This document shows, in pieces, positions 23,033 to 35,165 of a stretch of DNA of 64,000 nt (within the stretch, counting starts at the first letter, position 1; each line of letters begins with the position of its first letter). The stretch lies in the NCBI GenBank assembly GCA_020310875.1, contig CM035432.1, positions 95,110,967-95,174,966 of the forward strand, written 5' to 3'. A program made the position numbers and the translations under genes. This stretch comes from Ceratopteris richardii (taxonomy: Eukaryota > Streptophyta > Polypodiopsida > Polypodiales > Pteridaceae). A model generated the notes under the pieces. It searched no databases. It saw only the letters and a program-made list of their open reading frames with translations, and was not told the origin of the DNA.

Positions 23033-23575
23033 TGTTAATAGGACTTCAGTCTAGTCTCTTTTAATCTCTTTCGGGTTCTTGGGGATGGTAGGGGTCTAGC
23101 AATGCAGAGGCCCTTTACTTAATTTTCCCAATTAACCAGTTAATCACACAATAACTATACGTCAAGGCAATACTTCTATTACACAGTTGTAATCCTCCGT
23201 TTACGATATCCTCACAGAGTAGATTATCGTGTAACTGTTCAATCACACAATCGAACAGACTTATTGATGTTAAGACAGTATTACTGTGTTAATAGTGAAT
23301 TACGGCAATTCAATAAGAACAGACTTAACAGTATTCCAAATATCTGCAAATGCTCCACCACATCGTCTCCATAAGATCCCAAATCGCCCATACAAACAGT
23401 CTGGCGATCCCCGTCTCCTCTCCCATCCGAGAACATCGTAATGTCTCTTCATTAATGGTTAAAAAATTTACATCGCTTCGCTACGCCCTTTCGGTGCGTG
23501 CGGTATATGAAAAAATAAAATTACATTGTGCCAATCCAACAGTCTAACACTGGCACGCACGGTGGACTCGAAGCC
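23033..23575 (+). repeat. 517-bp LTR (G2-associated) with tRNA-Lys-like primer site
   Basis: The LTR spans 23033-23549: it begins TGTTA and ends TAACA, a perfect inverted pentamer, and is inserted in the G1 LTR (left flank CATAC). One base after its right end lies TGGCACGCACGGTGG, continuing to 23575 with ACTCGAAGCC. This resembles the plant tRNA-Lys primer site TGGCGCCCACCGTGG and extends into the T-arm. That makes this a 5' LTR on the + strand, yet all neighbouring coding frames (23.6-30.9 kb) read on the - strand. No polypurine tract for a - strand reading is evident. The right-hand partner LTR is missing. Confidence 0.6.
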
Positions 23576-26100
23576 GCAAAGAAAGTAAACTTAAGGCTCA
23601 TCGACGATTCCTTGTATATACACGGTTCTAGCTAATTTGAAATTCCTAGTTATTTTCTATTTTAATGAATCCAGCATCAGCTTTAAGTTTTCTGGCTCCA
23701 CCAACTGTGCGTCAGTTCGTACTGAACTCGCCGCAATAACCTGACTCATCAAAGCATCGGTCTGTGTCTGCAAAAAGGCTTCTTGCAAATAAAAATCATT
23801 GGCAATGACTGCATCTCGGCTCAATCTCATATCAGCATTTGACCATCAATTCTAGAAAATCTCTCTGCTTGAGCTCCTAGCTGCTTTTCTCTGCGTTCCA
23901 ACTCCTGAGCTTGATATTGGATGGTTTTATAATATGCATCCTTTTCTTTCATGATACCTTCCATTTCCTTCTTTATCTGAATTGTCCGGGCCGTCTATGC
24001 ATCCAAATTGCGACTCTTGTGTAGTAGTTCGACAGATGCTAGCTTTAATTCCTCAGTGTTCTGAATGTCTAAGTCTGCCATTTCTTGCCCTTTCTGCACG
24101 ACCTCATCCAGCTGTGCACAAGTTTCTTCTAAAACATTACCGAGAGCAATCCGAGCATCATCTTTATCTTGCTTTAATTGCTTTAACTGCGCGATTTCTT
24201 CATCACGGCCGGCTAACAGAACATCCTTGGCTTTTAACTAAGCCAATGCTGCATCTCGTTGAGCAAGCAATAATTCCTGGTCTGCTAATTGTGCTTGGTA
24301 CTGCTGCAACTGAACTTGCAGAGCATGATTCTCTGCTTTGACTGCATGAACTTCTTCCTGTAAAGGAGCAATATCTGCTTCTAATAAATCCACTTTAGCT
24401 TGCAATTCTTGCCGGATATTTGGGGTTGCCATCTTCATCTGATGGGGTAATTGCTGTGAGAATTGAATCAGAAGACGACCCATAGACTCTAACTCGCTGA
24501 AAAAAATTGGCGAAGGCTGAAGAGCAGGAAGTGGCTGGGATAAAGAGGCTGATAATAGGTGGTGGAGAGTAATCGGGAGAAGAAGATGAAGTAGCGGGTG
24601 CGTTGGGAACAACAGGCTCAACGGGGACAATCGACTCAACAAGGTTCATTGGTGGACGAAGTGGGATAAGGGTATTCGGTAGCAAGATTATACTGGTTGT
24701 ATTCTGTTTTGTCACCTCAGTTTTGTCAATCACAGCGTCAACAATGACAATCACTTCGTTAAGAACTTCTGCAACAATTTCCTTCACAACTTCTTGATTC
24801 TGCTGATGAGAATCCGCTCGAGAAGAAACTTCTTCGGAGTCTTCCATGTTGACATCTTGTTCGTGTTGCTTAATTGGAGAAGAAGGAATGGAGGAATTGA
24901 CATGGATAGATGTAGCAGCGTCGTGCAAGGCTTCTTCCTCATGGCCAACAATTGATCCTTGCACCTGACTTTCAGAGGGACTTATGCATCTATGTTTTCA
25001 ATGGAAAAGTTGAAACATGTCTGCATAGTCATCTTCCTCATCCTCGAGCATATGAGTAGATTCTTCGTGTAACAAGAAGGGGGTGGTTGGAGGAGGTTAC
25101 GCAGCTTGGATCACCGGAAAGAGGAAGGTGAGAATATGGGGTAGACGAGAACGAGGAAGGTCACCCTTAGTGACTTGTTTGATAACTGCTACACATTCAC
25201 GGTGAATGCACCGGAAATAGAAAGAGGCGAAATTGATAGACTCATGGGAAGTGGTATCTATCATCGAGTAGAATGGGCGGGCAATACCATAGGTACGTTT
25301 CTGTAAATTTAGGGTGGCTACCAAAAATTGCAGAGTTGTACGCTCTGGTTTAGGTCTACACAAAATGGCATACTCGGATGAGTGCCAGGGAAACAACGCA
25401 GTCATGGTGGCGATGGGGAGTAGGGGACCATTCTCCAAATGTTCCTGAGGGAGTCGAAAAGCTTCAGCAAATGTAGCGAAAGTAATAACGACTCATGAGG
25501 GTAAACACGCAATGGGCCAACACTGCTCGGTAGCAGGTGTGGCGGCAATGACAACAATAAGTTGCGCATGGAATGGTTGACACTCCACTGAATGCCAAGG
25601 CAATTCAGCGAAGGCCAGCAGACCACGAGTGCGCAAATACTCACTCACTTCTGGAGTGAGGCCTGCACGGAAGGTGGCGACATTCGAGAGAGCTTCCATG
25701 GCGCACAAATGAACACAAGAATATAGAATACACAGAACACACAATCACACAGACACAATAGCGATTATCAGTGGCAAAAACATGATTAAGTACGAGCACG
25801 GACAACATTAGGCGGCCAAAACCCTAATCATCGCGCAGTAGTGGCGAGCTATCCTTCATGATTACGGCATGCATGCATACACAGCAACAGTAACACCTAG
25901 CGGCGATTAATCATAGTTACATACCCAAAACGAGGAGATTACAGTCAATGGTCAACCGAAATACGGGGATAAAAATAAAAACAAGTGACTCGCAAACAAG
26001 ACTAAATACACGTCAGCGGTTATCAAACGTCTGGTGATATGGACGAAGCTTAGACCCATTAATCTCTTTTGGCAAGAGAACACCTGTTAAGGTCACCAAT
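23576..26100 (-). mobile_element. G2 Gypsy extra reading-frame region after integrase, fossil
   Basis: Left of (that is, downstream of) the G2 integrase, the - strand holds open stretches at 25744-25493, 25438-25097, 24964-24395 and 24642-24238, and weaker coding signal to about 23700. The first part is a compact domain-like section (RTRGLLAFAELPWHS, SINFASFYFRCIHRE). A serine/proline and acidic linker follows, then a long coiled coil (LQAKVDLLEADIAPLQEEV, AQLADQELLLAQRDAALA). Additional frames between integrase and the 3' LTR are known in Athila and some Tat-branch plant Gypsy elements. The first section has a layout like proteins annotated 'putative plant transposon protein', but I cannot confirm homology. 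No signal peptide or membrane anchor is seen, so an envelope role is not supported. Broken in several places. Confidence 0.6.
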
Positions 26101-29100
26101 CAAAAAGTTTATGGGCCCACTCGTTTTGCAATTTGGTACGGACTGAACCACCATAATTTAAATTTTCCGGCAGCGCGATTGGCTTTGCCATTATAAAATA
26201 AAACAAGTTGATCAATCGTAAAGACAAGGGTTTTTACGAAGCGGTCATGAGTACGGGCTTGACGAACCTGAACTTCCTGGAGAGTCATGAAGCTTTCCCA
26301 GGGGTGTTCATCCAATGATCTAAGCGTATCTAACCGAAATGGCAAAGATTCGTCCGGCAGCAATTTTTGAGCTAAGGCAACACGCAGACTTGGTATCACT
26401 ACTTCCACTAGCGCAATAGCTTCTGTACCGTAAGCAAGTTTAAATGGAGTTATTTTGGTTGTTACTTTGTACGTGGTCCGGTATGCCCATAATACTGCAG
26501 GTAGTAGTTGATCCCAACATTCCGGACATTCCAAAATCAATTTGCAGAGCATATTCAACAGAGTCTTATTGATACTTTCAGCCAGACCATTAGCACGTGG
26601 ATAGTACGGTGAGCTAAATTTATGCATAATCTGAAACGTTTGAGTCAGCACTTGCATTAAGTTGTTGGCAAAATGTGTTCCTTGGTCCGTCACAAGCTCC
26701 AAAGCTAATCCATAATGCGGGAAGACATCCTTCATTAAACACTTAGCCACCGAAACAACTGTGGCAGACCGTAAAGCCGAAGCTTTCGCCCACCTGGTGG
26801 CATAATCTGTACAAGTCAAGATATATCGATTGTTGGTGAGGGTCGCTAATGGTGTTATTGGGCCAATAAAATCTAGACCCCACTTCTGGAAGGGTTCCAA
26901 AGGTAAAACAGGGTGAAGGGGAAAGAAGTGTCACTGCAAAGGCTGTCCCGATCATTGACACTCATCATAGTGTAGCACATATTGAACAACATCTTGATAC
27001 ATGGTAGGCCACCATAGCCCACTTTGCAGAATTTTCCGGTGGGTGAGATCAGCTGTGAAGTGTCCTCGAGAGGGTACTGAATGAGCCATAGCCATAACGG
27101 ATTCTGCTTCATGTGGAGGAATGCATCGGAGGAAAATACCAGTATGATCTAAATAATACAGTTGACCCACAATCAACCGGAATCATCAACTGTAGACTGC
27201 AATTTTCTGCCGTAGAGCAGTGGGAGTATGAGGAGGAAGACAGTCGTTGGTGAGGAAACTTAGTAATGTATCATAATATGAAGGAGCAACAAGAGGTGCA
27301 GCAAAGTCTTCAGTAGTTGTCTCGGTAACGTAAATTGCCGGTGTAGTGTCATCAACCCCTACTTGAGACTCACCGGAATCCAATCGAGAGAGAAAATCCA
27401 TCGAAGCATGTGCTGTGCCTGGTCGATGAATAACGTCATACTCAAACTCCTGTAGCAGTAATACCCATCTTGCCAGTCTTCCACCTAAATATTGCTACCG
27501 GACCAAATACACGAGTGCAGCATGATCCACATGGAAAGTGAATTTTCGGCCCAACAAATAGTGTCGAAACTTCTTAACAGAATACACCAACCTGAGACAC
27601 TGCCTTTCGGTCACTGAGTAGTTTCGTTCGACAGGGGCTAATCGGCGACTTGCATAATATATAGGCCGAAACCATTTGTCAGTTTGCTGCATTAGTACGC
27701 TACCAATAGCTATGTCTGATGCATCCACAAAGACATGGAACGGACGTTCCCAGTCAGGTGGTTGCAAAATTGGGGCCTGCATCAATAAAACCTTTAAACG
27801 ATCAAATGCATTTTGGCACTCTTGTGTCCAACCATACTACCGTGGAGCGCTGGTCATAAGCCTGTTAAGTGGTGTTGCTAAGTGAGCTAACCACCGTAAA
27901 TGCCTACCATGCCACCAGATTTGACCAAGAAAGCGCATAACTTCTTTTGGTGTCATTGGGACTGGTGCCTCCAACACGGTTGCTAATTTATCTGGATCGA
28001 CCTGTATTCCTTGTTTAGAGATAATATGGCCGAGCAGTTTACCATAGGAGACCGCGAAAACAGATTTGGTCGGATTCAAGCATAATCGGTACTCTTGGCA
28101 TTTTTCAAAGCAGCACCGTAAATTATAGAGGTGCGCCTAAGTCTTGCCAAATAAGGAAAAATCGTCCAAATATACTTGCATAAAGGTAGGTAAGTAGAGT
28201 GAAAAGACTTCCTGCATGCATCGTTGGAAGGCACTTGGGGCATTCCTTAAAACGAACCACATTATGGTGCAAGCATAGACACCCCAGTTCGTGATAAAAG
28301 CTATCTTTGGTATGTCCTATTCTGCCTTCCTCACCTGATTATATCCACTGTACCCATCCAGAAAAGAATACATCTCGTGCCCTACTACCCGATCGAGCAT
28401 TGTATCGAGAAAAGGGAGAGGGAACGGATCCGGTACAGTGGCAGCATTCAGTTTCCGATAATCAACACAGATACGCAACTGTTTATTTTTCTTCGGGACG
28501 ATCACTATTGGAGATATCCACTCAGCATGCTCAATTGGCACAATGAATCCCACCTACAATAAGCTATCAAGTTCTGCTTTGACCTGTGCTGCATAATTGG
28601 GGTTCATTCTGTAACTAGATTGTTTGATTGGCCTCGCCTCCGGTTTGAGCACTACCCGATGTTGATAAATCCCCGGGTCAAGACCTTTCATGTCTCTATA
28701 ATCCCAAGCAAAAACATGAAAGAATTCACGCAGGAATTGTACCAAATCATCTTGGAATGTCTCTGCTAATCCTGCCTTAATCTTCACTAGTCACGGGTTG
28801 ACCGTGTCACCCAAATTATATGTTACTAATTGATCTTCTGGTACATAAAATTATCGAGGTTTTACCAAATCATCAGTTGACTACAAGAGGTGACGCAGGG
28901 TGGCTTCATCCATAGCTATACTATCATCTGCTTCCACATCTCCGGTCATTGGTACGACTGTACAAGCTACCGGACTCCACTTGTCTGCTACCGACTGGAG
29001 ATCGACAATACCTAATGGGATCAGATCCTTATTGGTCTTCAGGAACGCCTCTTCCTCATCATCAGATAATCCATCCAACATATGGACCAGCTCCTACGTA

Positions 29101-30862
29101 TGGTCGTGCATGAAGATCATAGGGTTGCATAGCATCTAATTTAACTACATATTTCCGGTGATGGTCTTTGAAAATTAACTCTTGGGTTGACCAATCCTGT
29201 ACAACTTTGGCTTGCTTCAGCCATGGTCGACCGAAAAGTTAGTTGGAGTCGAGAATGGATTTCCTGGCACTAAGGCAAGCAACTCTCCCAAAGGGAGGGT
29301 GATGGAAGCCTTAGATAGGATATGCCATACCTGATCTGTTTGGGTCGTAATTTTCACTGATTCTGATGATGATTCTAATGTTGTTGGGGTAGAATTTTAT
29401 TCATTTGATCTTGCTTGTGGCAGAGGGACCTGTGTTACCGAAATTGGATCAGGAAACACAGTCGGCTCTTTAGCTGTCCATTGACTAGCCTTTGCAAACA
29501 TTCACTGTTGCTCACAGATACCCGGCTCGAACACTTCAGCTGCTGGTTGCAATTGCTTACCCGATCTTGTCTGCACGACAACTGCTTGTGACTCGATTGG
29601 TGAAATATAAACCATGTTGGTCATTGGATTGTGTCGCTCCTTCTTCCTTTTGTCCTATTATGCTGCTTCCTTGCAGAATCTACGGATGTGGCCAACCGCG
29701 TCGCAAAAATGACATCGAGGGGGTGGAAAGAGGTACCTTCTACTGATGTACCCACTACCATCAATTTGAATTGAAATTGGTGTTCCGCTGACCCCGATAC
29801 TTCTTATATCCTTACGACAGATTGGTTTACATCTGTGGCAGCACGTAATGGGTTGCTGGTTGACCTGGTTCCTGTATGATGGCCTTTACAGCTGCTCTAC
29901 CCTGCACCTTGGCATTATACGCACAGGTTTCCATTGAGTGTCCTGTTGTGTTACAGATGGCACAATACATCTGGTTAAGGGCACATGTAGCACTGGTGTG
30001 CCCTGGATTTTTGCACTTGGTACAATACATCTGTTTGGCCGGATCATCTGCTACATTCTTACTGGCTCTCAACCGTTCCAAGTCCTCTGTAAATCCTCCA
30101 GTTGTAAGGCCATTGCAATTATTGCGTCCAACGTCATTCTGCCCACACAGCAAATGATCATGATTTGTCTCAACTATGGATTCAGTCCGTTAATGAACCA
30201 TTGAGTTATAACATCGTCCGGTAGATTAGCATGTGCGAGAGGCAACTGCCTTAAGTGAGTTCGAAACAATGTTGCGTATTCCTGAACAGTCTGATGCGGC
30301 TTCCGCCGATTATTCTGCAAATAGTCGATGATTTCGGCAGGATTTTTCTTCAATCGGAACCTCTGTAGGAATGTGTTTTTCTTTACCTCATCATAATTAC
30401 CGAAATGATTAATATCATACTCTGTTAGCTACCTCGCTGCTTCATTGACCAGCGTGGCCTGAAACACAATGGCCTTGTACGCCGGGTCGGGTGGGTGGTT
30501 TAATATTGCATAACTGATCTCAAAGGTGCACACATGTGCATTAGGGTCGTCACCCGGAAATCCACCGAACTCACCTTCCGGCTCGAAAATGGCATTGAAT
30601 CTCTTAGTTATCTCCAAATCAAATAACCTGTTCTCAACTTTGGTATCAAAATTAGGTAAGCTTGCCCCGAAGAGTGGTGAACCTAATACAGATCCACCAG
30701 GTAGTACCGCACTATCACCGAAAAACTTCAAAGTTCCACCAAATGGTACTGAACTTCCACCGGAGCTTATCGAACTTTCACCGCACTAGGTTATCTTTTC
30801 ACCAGAGGCAGTCTCACTCGGTAACACAACTTTATCACCAAAAATCATCGAATTCTGACCAC
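26101..30862 (-). mobile_element. G2 Ty3/Gypsy gag-pol, fossil
   Basis: Read right to left. Gag begins near 30731 (FNAIFEPEGEFGGFPGDDPN, then a typical retrotransposon gag core). CCHC knuckles lie at 30153-29990 (CTKCKNPGHTSATC and CAICNTTGHSMETC), with a third near 29700 (CHFCDAVGHIRRFC). A pre-RT region follows. RT lies at 28787-28079 (KKNKQLRICVDYRKLNAA, YSFLDGYSGYNQ), RNase H at 27785-27495 (FVDASDIAIGSVLMQ, NYSVTERQCLRLVYSVKKF), and integrase at 27176-26109 (GLDFIGPI, VTDQGTHF, PYYPRANGLAESINKTL). The SFLDGYSGYNQ form of the RT motif is common in the Athila/Tat branch, without a chromodomain. The 5' end is lost at about 30862, against G1 gag-pro. Many breaks; inactive. Confidence 0.9.
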
Positions 30863-31958
30863 CCTAGTCCCGTATACACTACCATGTAGTTTAACTAGGT
30901 CATGTGGTCCAAACTGTGGTGACCACAATGACTGAGTCAAACAATAAGTGTGCTCTATATCCTCGTGCATCACCTCCACTCCCTTGTAGCTAGAGCTACC
31001 ATGAATAGGAAGGGTCTACACTAGGTGGACCACCTTTTTGCCCTTTTCAGGGGCCGTACTAGACTCTGGTCCTTCCCTTGCATCATAGATACAATGTATT
31101 TACGTGCACTAGGTTGCTAGGGAATCTTTAATTTCTTGACCAAAGCATAGTTTATAAAATAATGGGTGGTAGAGTCATCTATCATGACCCGCATCCTAGT
31201 CCCGTATACACTGCCATGTAGTTTAACTAGGTCATGTGGTCCAAACTGTGGTGACCACAATGACTGAGTCAAACAACAAGTGTGCTCTATATCCTTGTGC
31301 ATCACCTCCACTCCCTTGCAGCTAGAGATGCCATGAATAGGAAGGGTCTACACTAGGTGGACCGCCTTTTTGCCCTTTTGAGGGGCCATACTAGACTCTG
31401 GTCCTTTCTTCTTTTCTTCCCCCTTCTTGAGTGGATAGTTCCTCTGTGAATGGCTAGGAGACAAACACATAAAGCATAGGTTCTCTCTTTTGGCCCTCTC
31501 AAACTGATCTATGGAGAACCTAGGCCCTTGTGATCTTTGTTTTTTAATAAGAACTTTGTTTTTCCCAAAAGGCAATTTCTTCTTGAATTTAGTTGTACTA
31601 AGAGGCTTGAGGGGTTGATCCGTCTCCATAGGAGTATACTAAGGACGATTATGGTCCTCATAGATCTGTGCATACTTGATCGCCTCCCCAAACATCTTAT
31701 CGCATTCCTTTTGACTTCCCTCTTTATGGCTTTATCCAAGCCTCTAAAAAACCCTCTAGTCTTCTAGAAATCATCTAAGCCCTTAAGTTTCAAAATGGTC
31801 TTTCTATAGTGGGATACGTAGACTGTAAGAGGCCTCCCTCTCTGTGTAATCCTATCCCACTCATTCCAATTCCTTTCCTCCTCATTCTCAGGAAGAAACT
31901 CTTTTAGGAAAAGAGTCTCAAACTGAGTGCAGTCAGTAGGGATAGAGTTCGCCTCGAC
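30863..31958 (-). mobile_element. G1 Gypsy gag-protease fragment with a tandem duplication, fossil
   Basis: The - strand matches 36.7-37.8 kb of the + strand. Gag C-terminal text (FKKKLPFGKNK) and a knuckle (CFMCLSPSHSQRNYPL) lie at 31348-31739. A retropepsin segment (LHGSVYGTRMRVMIDDSTTH..FINYALVKKLKIP) lies at 31117-31311, and part of this region is repeated at 30865-31080. Truncated at both ends: the right edge (31958) falls within gag and the left edge within the repeated protease unit. Broken in several places. Confidence 0.85.
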
Positions 31959-31960
31959 AA

Positions 31961-33520
31961 ATGCATTTGGTTGGTGCTTTGGTATACAATGGAACTGTAA
32001 TGTCCAAGGTTTTCTTCACATATCCAAATGTGCATAATGATCCAAACCTTACATTTATTGTCATTCATCGGGTTTTGCAATCATCGAAGGGTCTTTTTCC
32101 ACCGACTCCTTATTTGCAACTTGATAATACTGCAAGAGAGAATAAAAATTCTACAGTCTTTGGATATTTAAGCATGCTTGTTGGTAAACAGGTATTCAGA
32201 AGGTTAAGGTAAATTTCCTTCTGGTTGGCCACACTCATGATCACATTGATCAAATGTTTAGTACTTTCTCTAAGAAGTTGGCACGTAACAATGCCTTTAC
32301 TCTTCCAATTTTATCTCAGCTAATTTCAGAAGCATATACTCCAAAACCAGAAGTTCAACACCTCACACAGATTTATAACTTTAAGCACTTTTGCTCAATG
32401 GGCCTTGATAAGAGTGCTAAGGTTTTTTGGCTCCATTGCACAATATTAGTTTCAACCATGTATTCTTGATGAGGAGGGTTGATGAAATAACCCTTTTATT
32501 TGCAAAGCAGTATTCATCTTCTCCTGGGTGGGAGCCTAAAGAGGGATGCAGATTCTTATTGCAGGTGCCTAATTTATCTACAGTGTATGGCGCAGAACAA
32601 TCACCATATGAAGATAAAAATAATACAGAAAGATGTGGAAATGTGGTTGATCAAAGTAAAAGTTGGATGCATGCACTCATTGAAAAGAAGAGACATATTG
32701 AGCGTGCAGAAAAATATGCTGGAGATCAAGATGTATCTTGGTGGGAGGACTTTTTCAATCATCAAGAAGAGAATATACAGTATACAATTGCAGGTCATTG
32801 GCCAATTGATGTTCCATTCACATGGGATTTTTGTACACAAAGATCCGTGAATGTGGCCCAAGCATGTAATGCAGATGCACTTCAAAGTTTTATACATCCA
32901 CCAGAAAGAAATATTTATGTAGCCCAAGGATGAAAAAACAGGCAGAAGCAAGATGGCAAGGAAATTTAATAGAGATAAATGTTAGAACACTTATTGTAGT
33001 ACTTGCTGATGGTGATGAGGCTACCAGACCATTTTGGATTGCAAAGGTTTTAGAGATAACTAAAGATATTGATCAGAGTAGAATAGAGGCTTTGATGGTG
33101 CATTGGTATTACACTAAAAGTAGTAATGCATTCACAGGTAAATATAACTTGGGAATGGTGTGTGATACTAAACGAACAAGTTCAAAAAAGAAAAAGAATA
33201 TTCGAAGCACATCCACTCTTAAAATGGATGATGTAGATATTCTTGTTTATGATTTTTCCTTGACAAAAACACGTCACTTGAGGAGAGGAACCATCAATAT
33301 GATAAAACAAAAGCTTCCAGATGTATGTGGTACAGGAAATCATAGGCAAACAAGAAGATTTATGCATGATCCTGCAGAATTTGGTATGTACGTCGATGAA
33401 GATAGAGCTCTTGTGGATATAGAAGAAGAAGAAGAGAGCTCTCAACAATATGAGACTGAATCAAGTGCATCAGATGATGAGGGTGTAGACATAGATCGAC
33501 ATAGTTGTGAGTTGCATTGA
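31961..33520 (+). pseudogene. DUF7869-like transposase-like protein, C-terminal part
   Basis: Open stretches at 31961-32212, 32254-32469, 32427-32933 and 32930-33520 lie in a row and share one theme. First comes PYLQLDNTARENKN, then LLVGHTHDHIDQMFSTFSKK, the paired signature I associate with proteins annotated DUF7869 in many eukaryotes. A region with WEPKEGCRFLLQVPN and a tryptophan-rich stretch follows, then a BAH/Tudor-like segment (PFWIAKVLEI...ALMVHWYY), a basic patch and an acidic, serine-rich tail. The D/H motifs are compatible with an RNase H-fold transposase, but this is inference. The N-terminus is missing at the junction with the G1 fragment at 31958, and the frame changes at least twice, so it is probably a pseudogene; introns cannot be ruled out. 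No terminal inverted repeats were found. Confidence 0.55.
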
Positions 33521-33865
33521 AACTCTCTAACATTTTTAGTGCTTATGTAAATGCCTCGAAGTAGTTTGGTTAATAAAACCATGTTTACGATCTACGCTGA
33601 GGAGTAGATTCTTAATCTATGCGTCAATAGAAAAGTGCACACTCCTATGATCAAAACTGATGCAAAAAGTGGATGATCAAAGTCACGCAATCAAAAGCAA
33701 TCTTTCTGTTCAAGTGCATGGAATGATGCAAAAATTCAAAGAACGTGAAATGTTGGTACCTACAATATCTCTGTTTGATGTCGAGGTTCATAGTTTCTCT
33801 TCTCAAGGAGTGGGTGGCGCGTTGAGGATCACCGGGAAACCACCTCGCTTCACGTCGGGTTCAGG
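33521..33865 (+). other. 3' flank of the DUF7869-like gene
   Basis: Non-coding. AATAAAACC at about 33573 could be a polyadenylation signal for the upstream gene. The short frame at 33660-33899 has no recognisable motif and runs into repeat B, so it is not called. Confidence 0.4.
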
Positions 33866-34576
33866 CATTAGGAAGGAGTCAGGTGATGGGAAGAGCTAGT
33901 GCGGGGTTGGATCAGGCCCTTGTGTGCATCGTTCCCATGTCCCGCAAGGGGCGTTCGTGAGCTCGGCACCTCCCCCTCTCTCTGGTATGGCGATTTTCAT
34001 AGGCCCCTACCCCTTGAGAGAGAAAGCGAATGGTCGCGTGCATAAGACGATAGGCATCAGGAATGAAAAATTCCAAATACTAGGCTAAAAACATGAAAGT
34101 CACCGGATCAATGTGCAGACAAAGCTCAATGATACAATGCAAATATAGCTCAAGTCGTCCAATGAAATCTCAGTAATACAATGATTCCCCCCACAGTGCG
34201 GGTTGGTGATACAGAAAGCCACTACAGTGCGGAACGGTGATACAATATGCCGCCGCTATAGTGCGGATCGACCAAATACAAGGTAAATCTTCCACTATAA
34301 TGTGAGAAGATGCCCACGAGTCTCGGCTTGAGTCTTTGCAGTCCAAGCTTTACTTCCAACCTTTGCGGCAAGATCTTTTCTTCATTTTACTTCCAATCAT
34401 GCAATAACCTAGAAAGAAGATCCGCAAGGACAATCCATGGGGTTATATTTCTTCACTTTGGTCATCGAACACTTTTCTTTACTTCATATAATCCTCTTCA
34501 AAACATGAAAAACCTCAATAACCGCGAAAGAAGAACCACGTAAATGTCCACCACCTTTCTTTTGTGCTTCATTTGA

Positions 34577-34613
<37 letters not shown>

Positions 34614-34742
34614 CGCGCTTAAGCGGCAAGCCACACACATCTTTGCAGCAGGTGCATATCCCTTTCACTCTCTACGTGTCCTAGTAGCCATCATCGAACC
34701 TCCTCTTTGTAGTGTGTATGTGTCCCTATTTGCCTCTCCCTA

Positions 34743-34806
<64 letters not shown>

Positions 34807-35165
34807 TTTTGCCATTTTTTTATGTGCCCTCTTCACGAGAACTTTTCACGTGCATACGCAGACGAATTCAACTACAGTTTCGATAGCAGGCAGATCAAGT
34901 ATCTCTCTACCTACATCGGTGCACCAATTTCTCTTGGATTCTTCATCAACAGTCGCCATGTGCATCTCTCTGTCACCTCTCTCTCTCTCTCTAGTATAGC
35001 GACCAGCGGTGTTCATGCAAAGAGCACAATCAGCAACACTCACACGAAGACACTGATTAACAGCGTTCATGCACCTAGAGAGAGAGAGAGACTTCCTCTC
35101 CTCCTTCTCCTCATCCCCTCCTCTTGGATGAGTATGAGAGGTATGAAGCCTTTATTATATCTTTA
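33866..35165 (-). repeat. Repeat B, copy 1 (probable G1 LTR R-U5 region)
   Basis: Alignable to 52280-53343 over its left 1.1 kb, same orientation. It holds about three units of a 31-34-bp repeat around CTACAGTGCGG (34190-34270) and several (CT)n runs (34575-34612, 34743-34803, 34980-34993). On the - strand it begins (35165) with ATATAATAAAGGCTTCATAC and CTCTCATAC, exactly the text that ends the G1 LTR piece at 23032. The simplest reading is that repeat B is the continuation of that LTR. Serine/leucine-rich frames here are microsatellite artefacts. Confidence 0.7.

Noticed and set aside
23576-26100. Envelope gene of G2
   Set aside because: No signal peptide, no transmembrane segment and no glycoprotein-like cysteine pattern; only a coiled coil and low-complexity linker.
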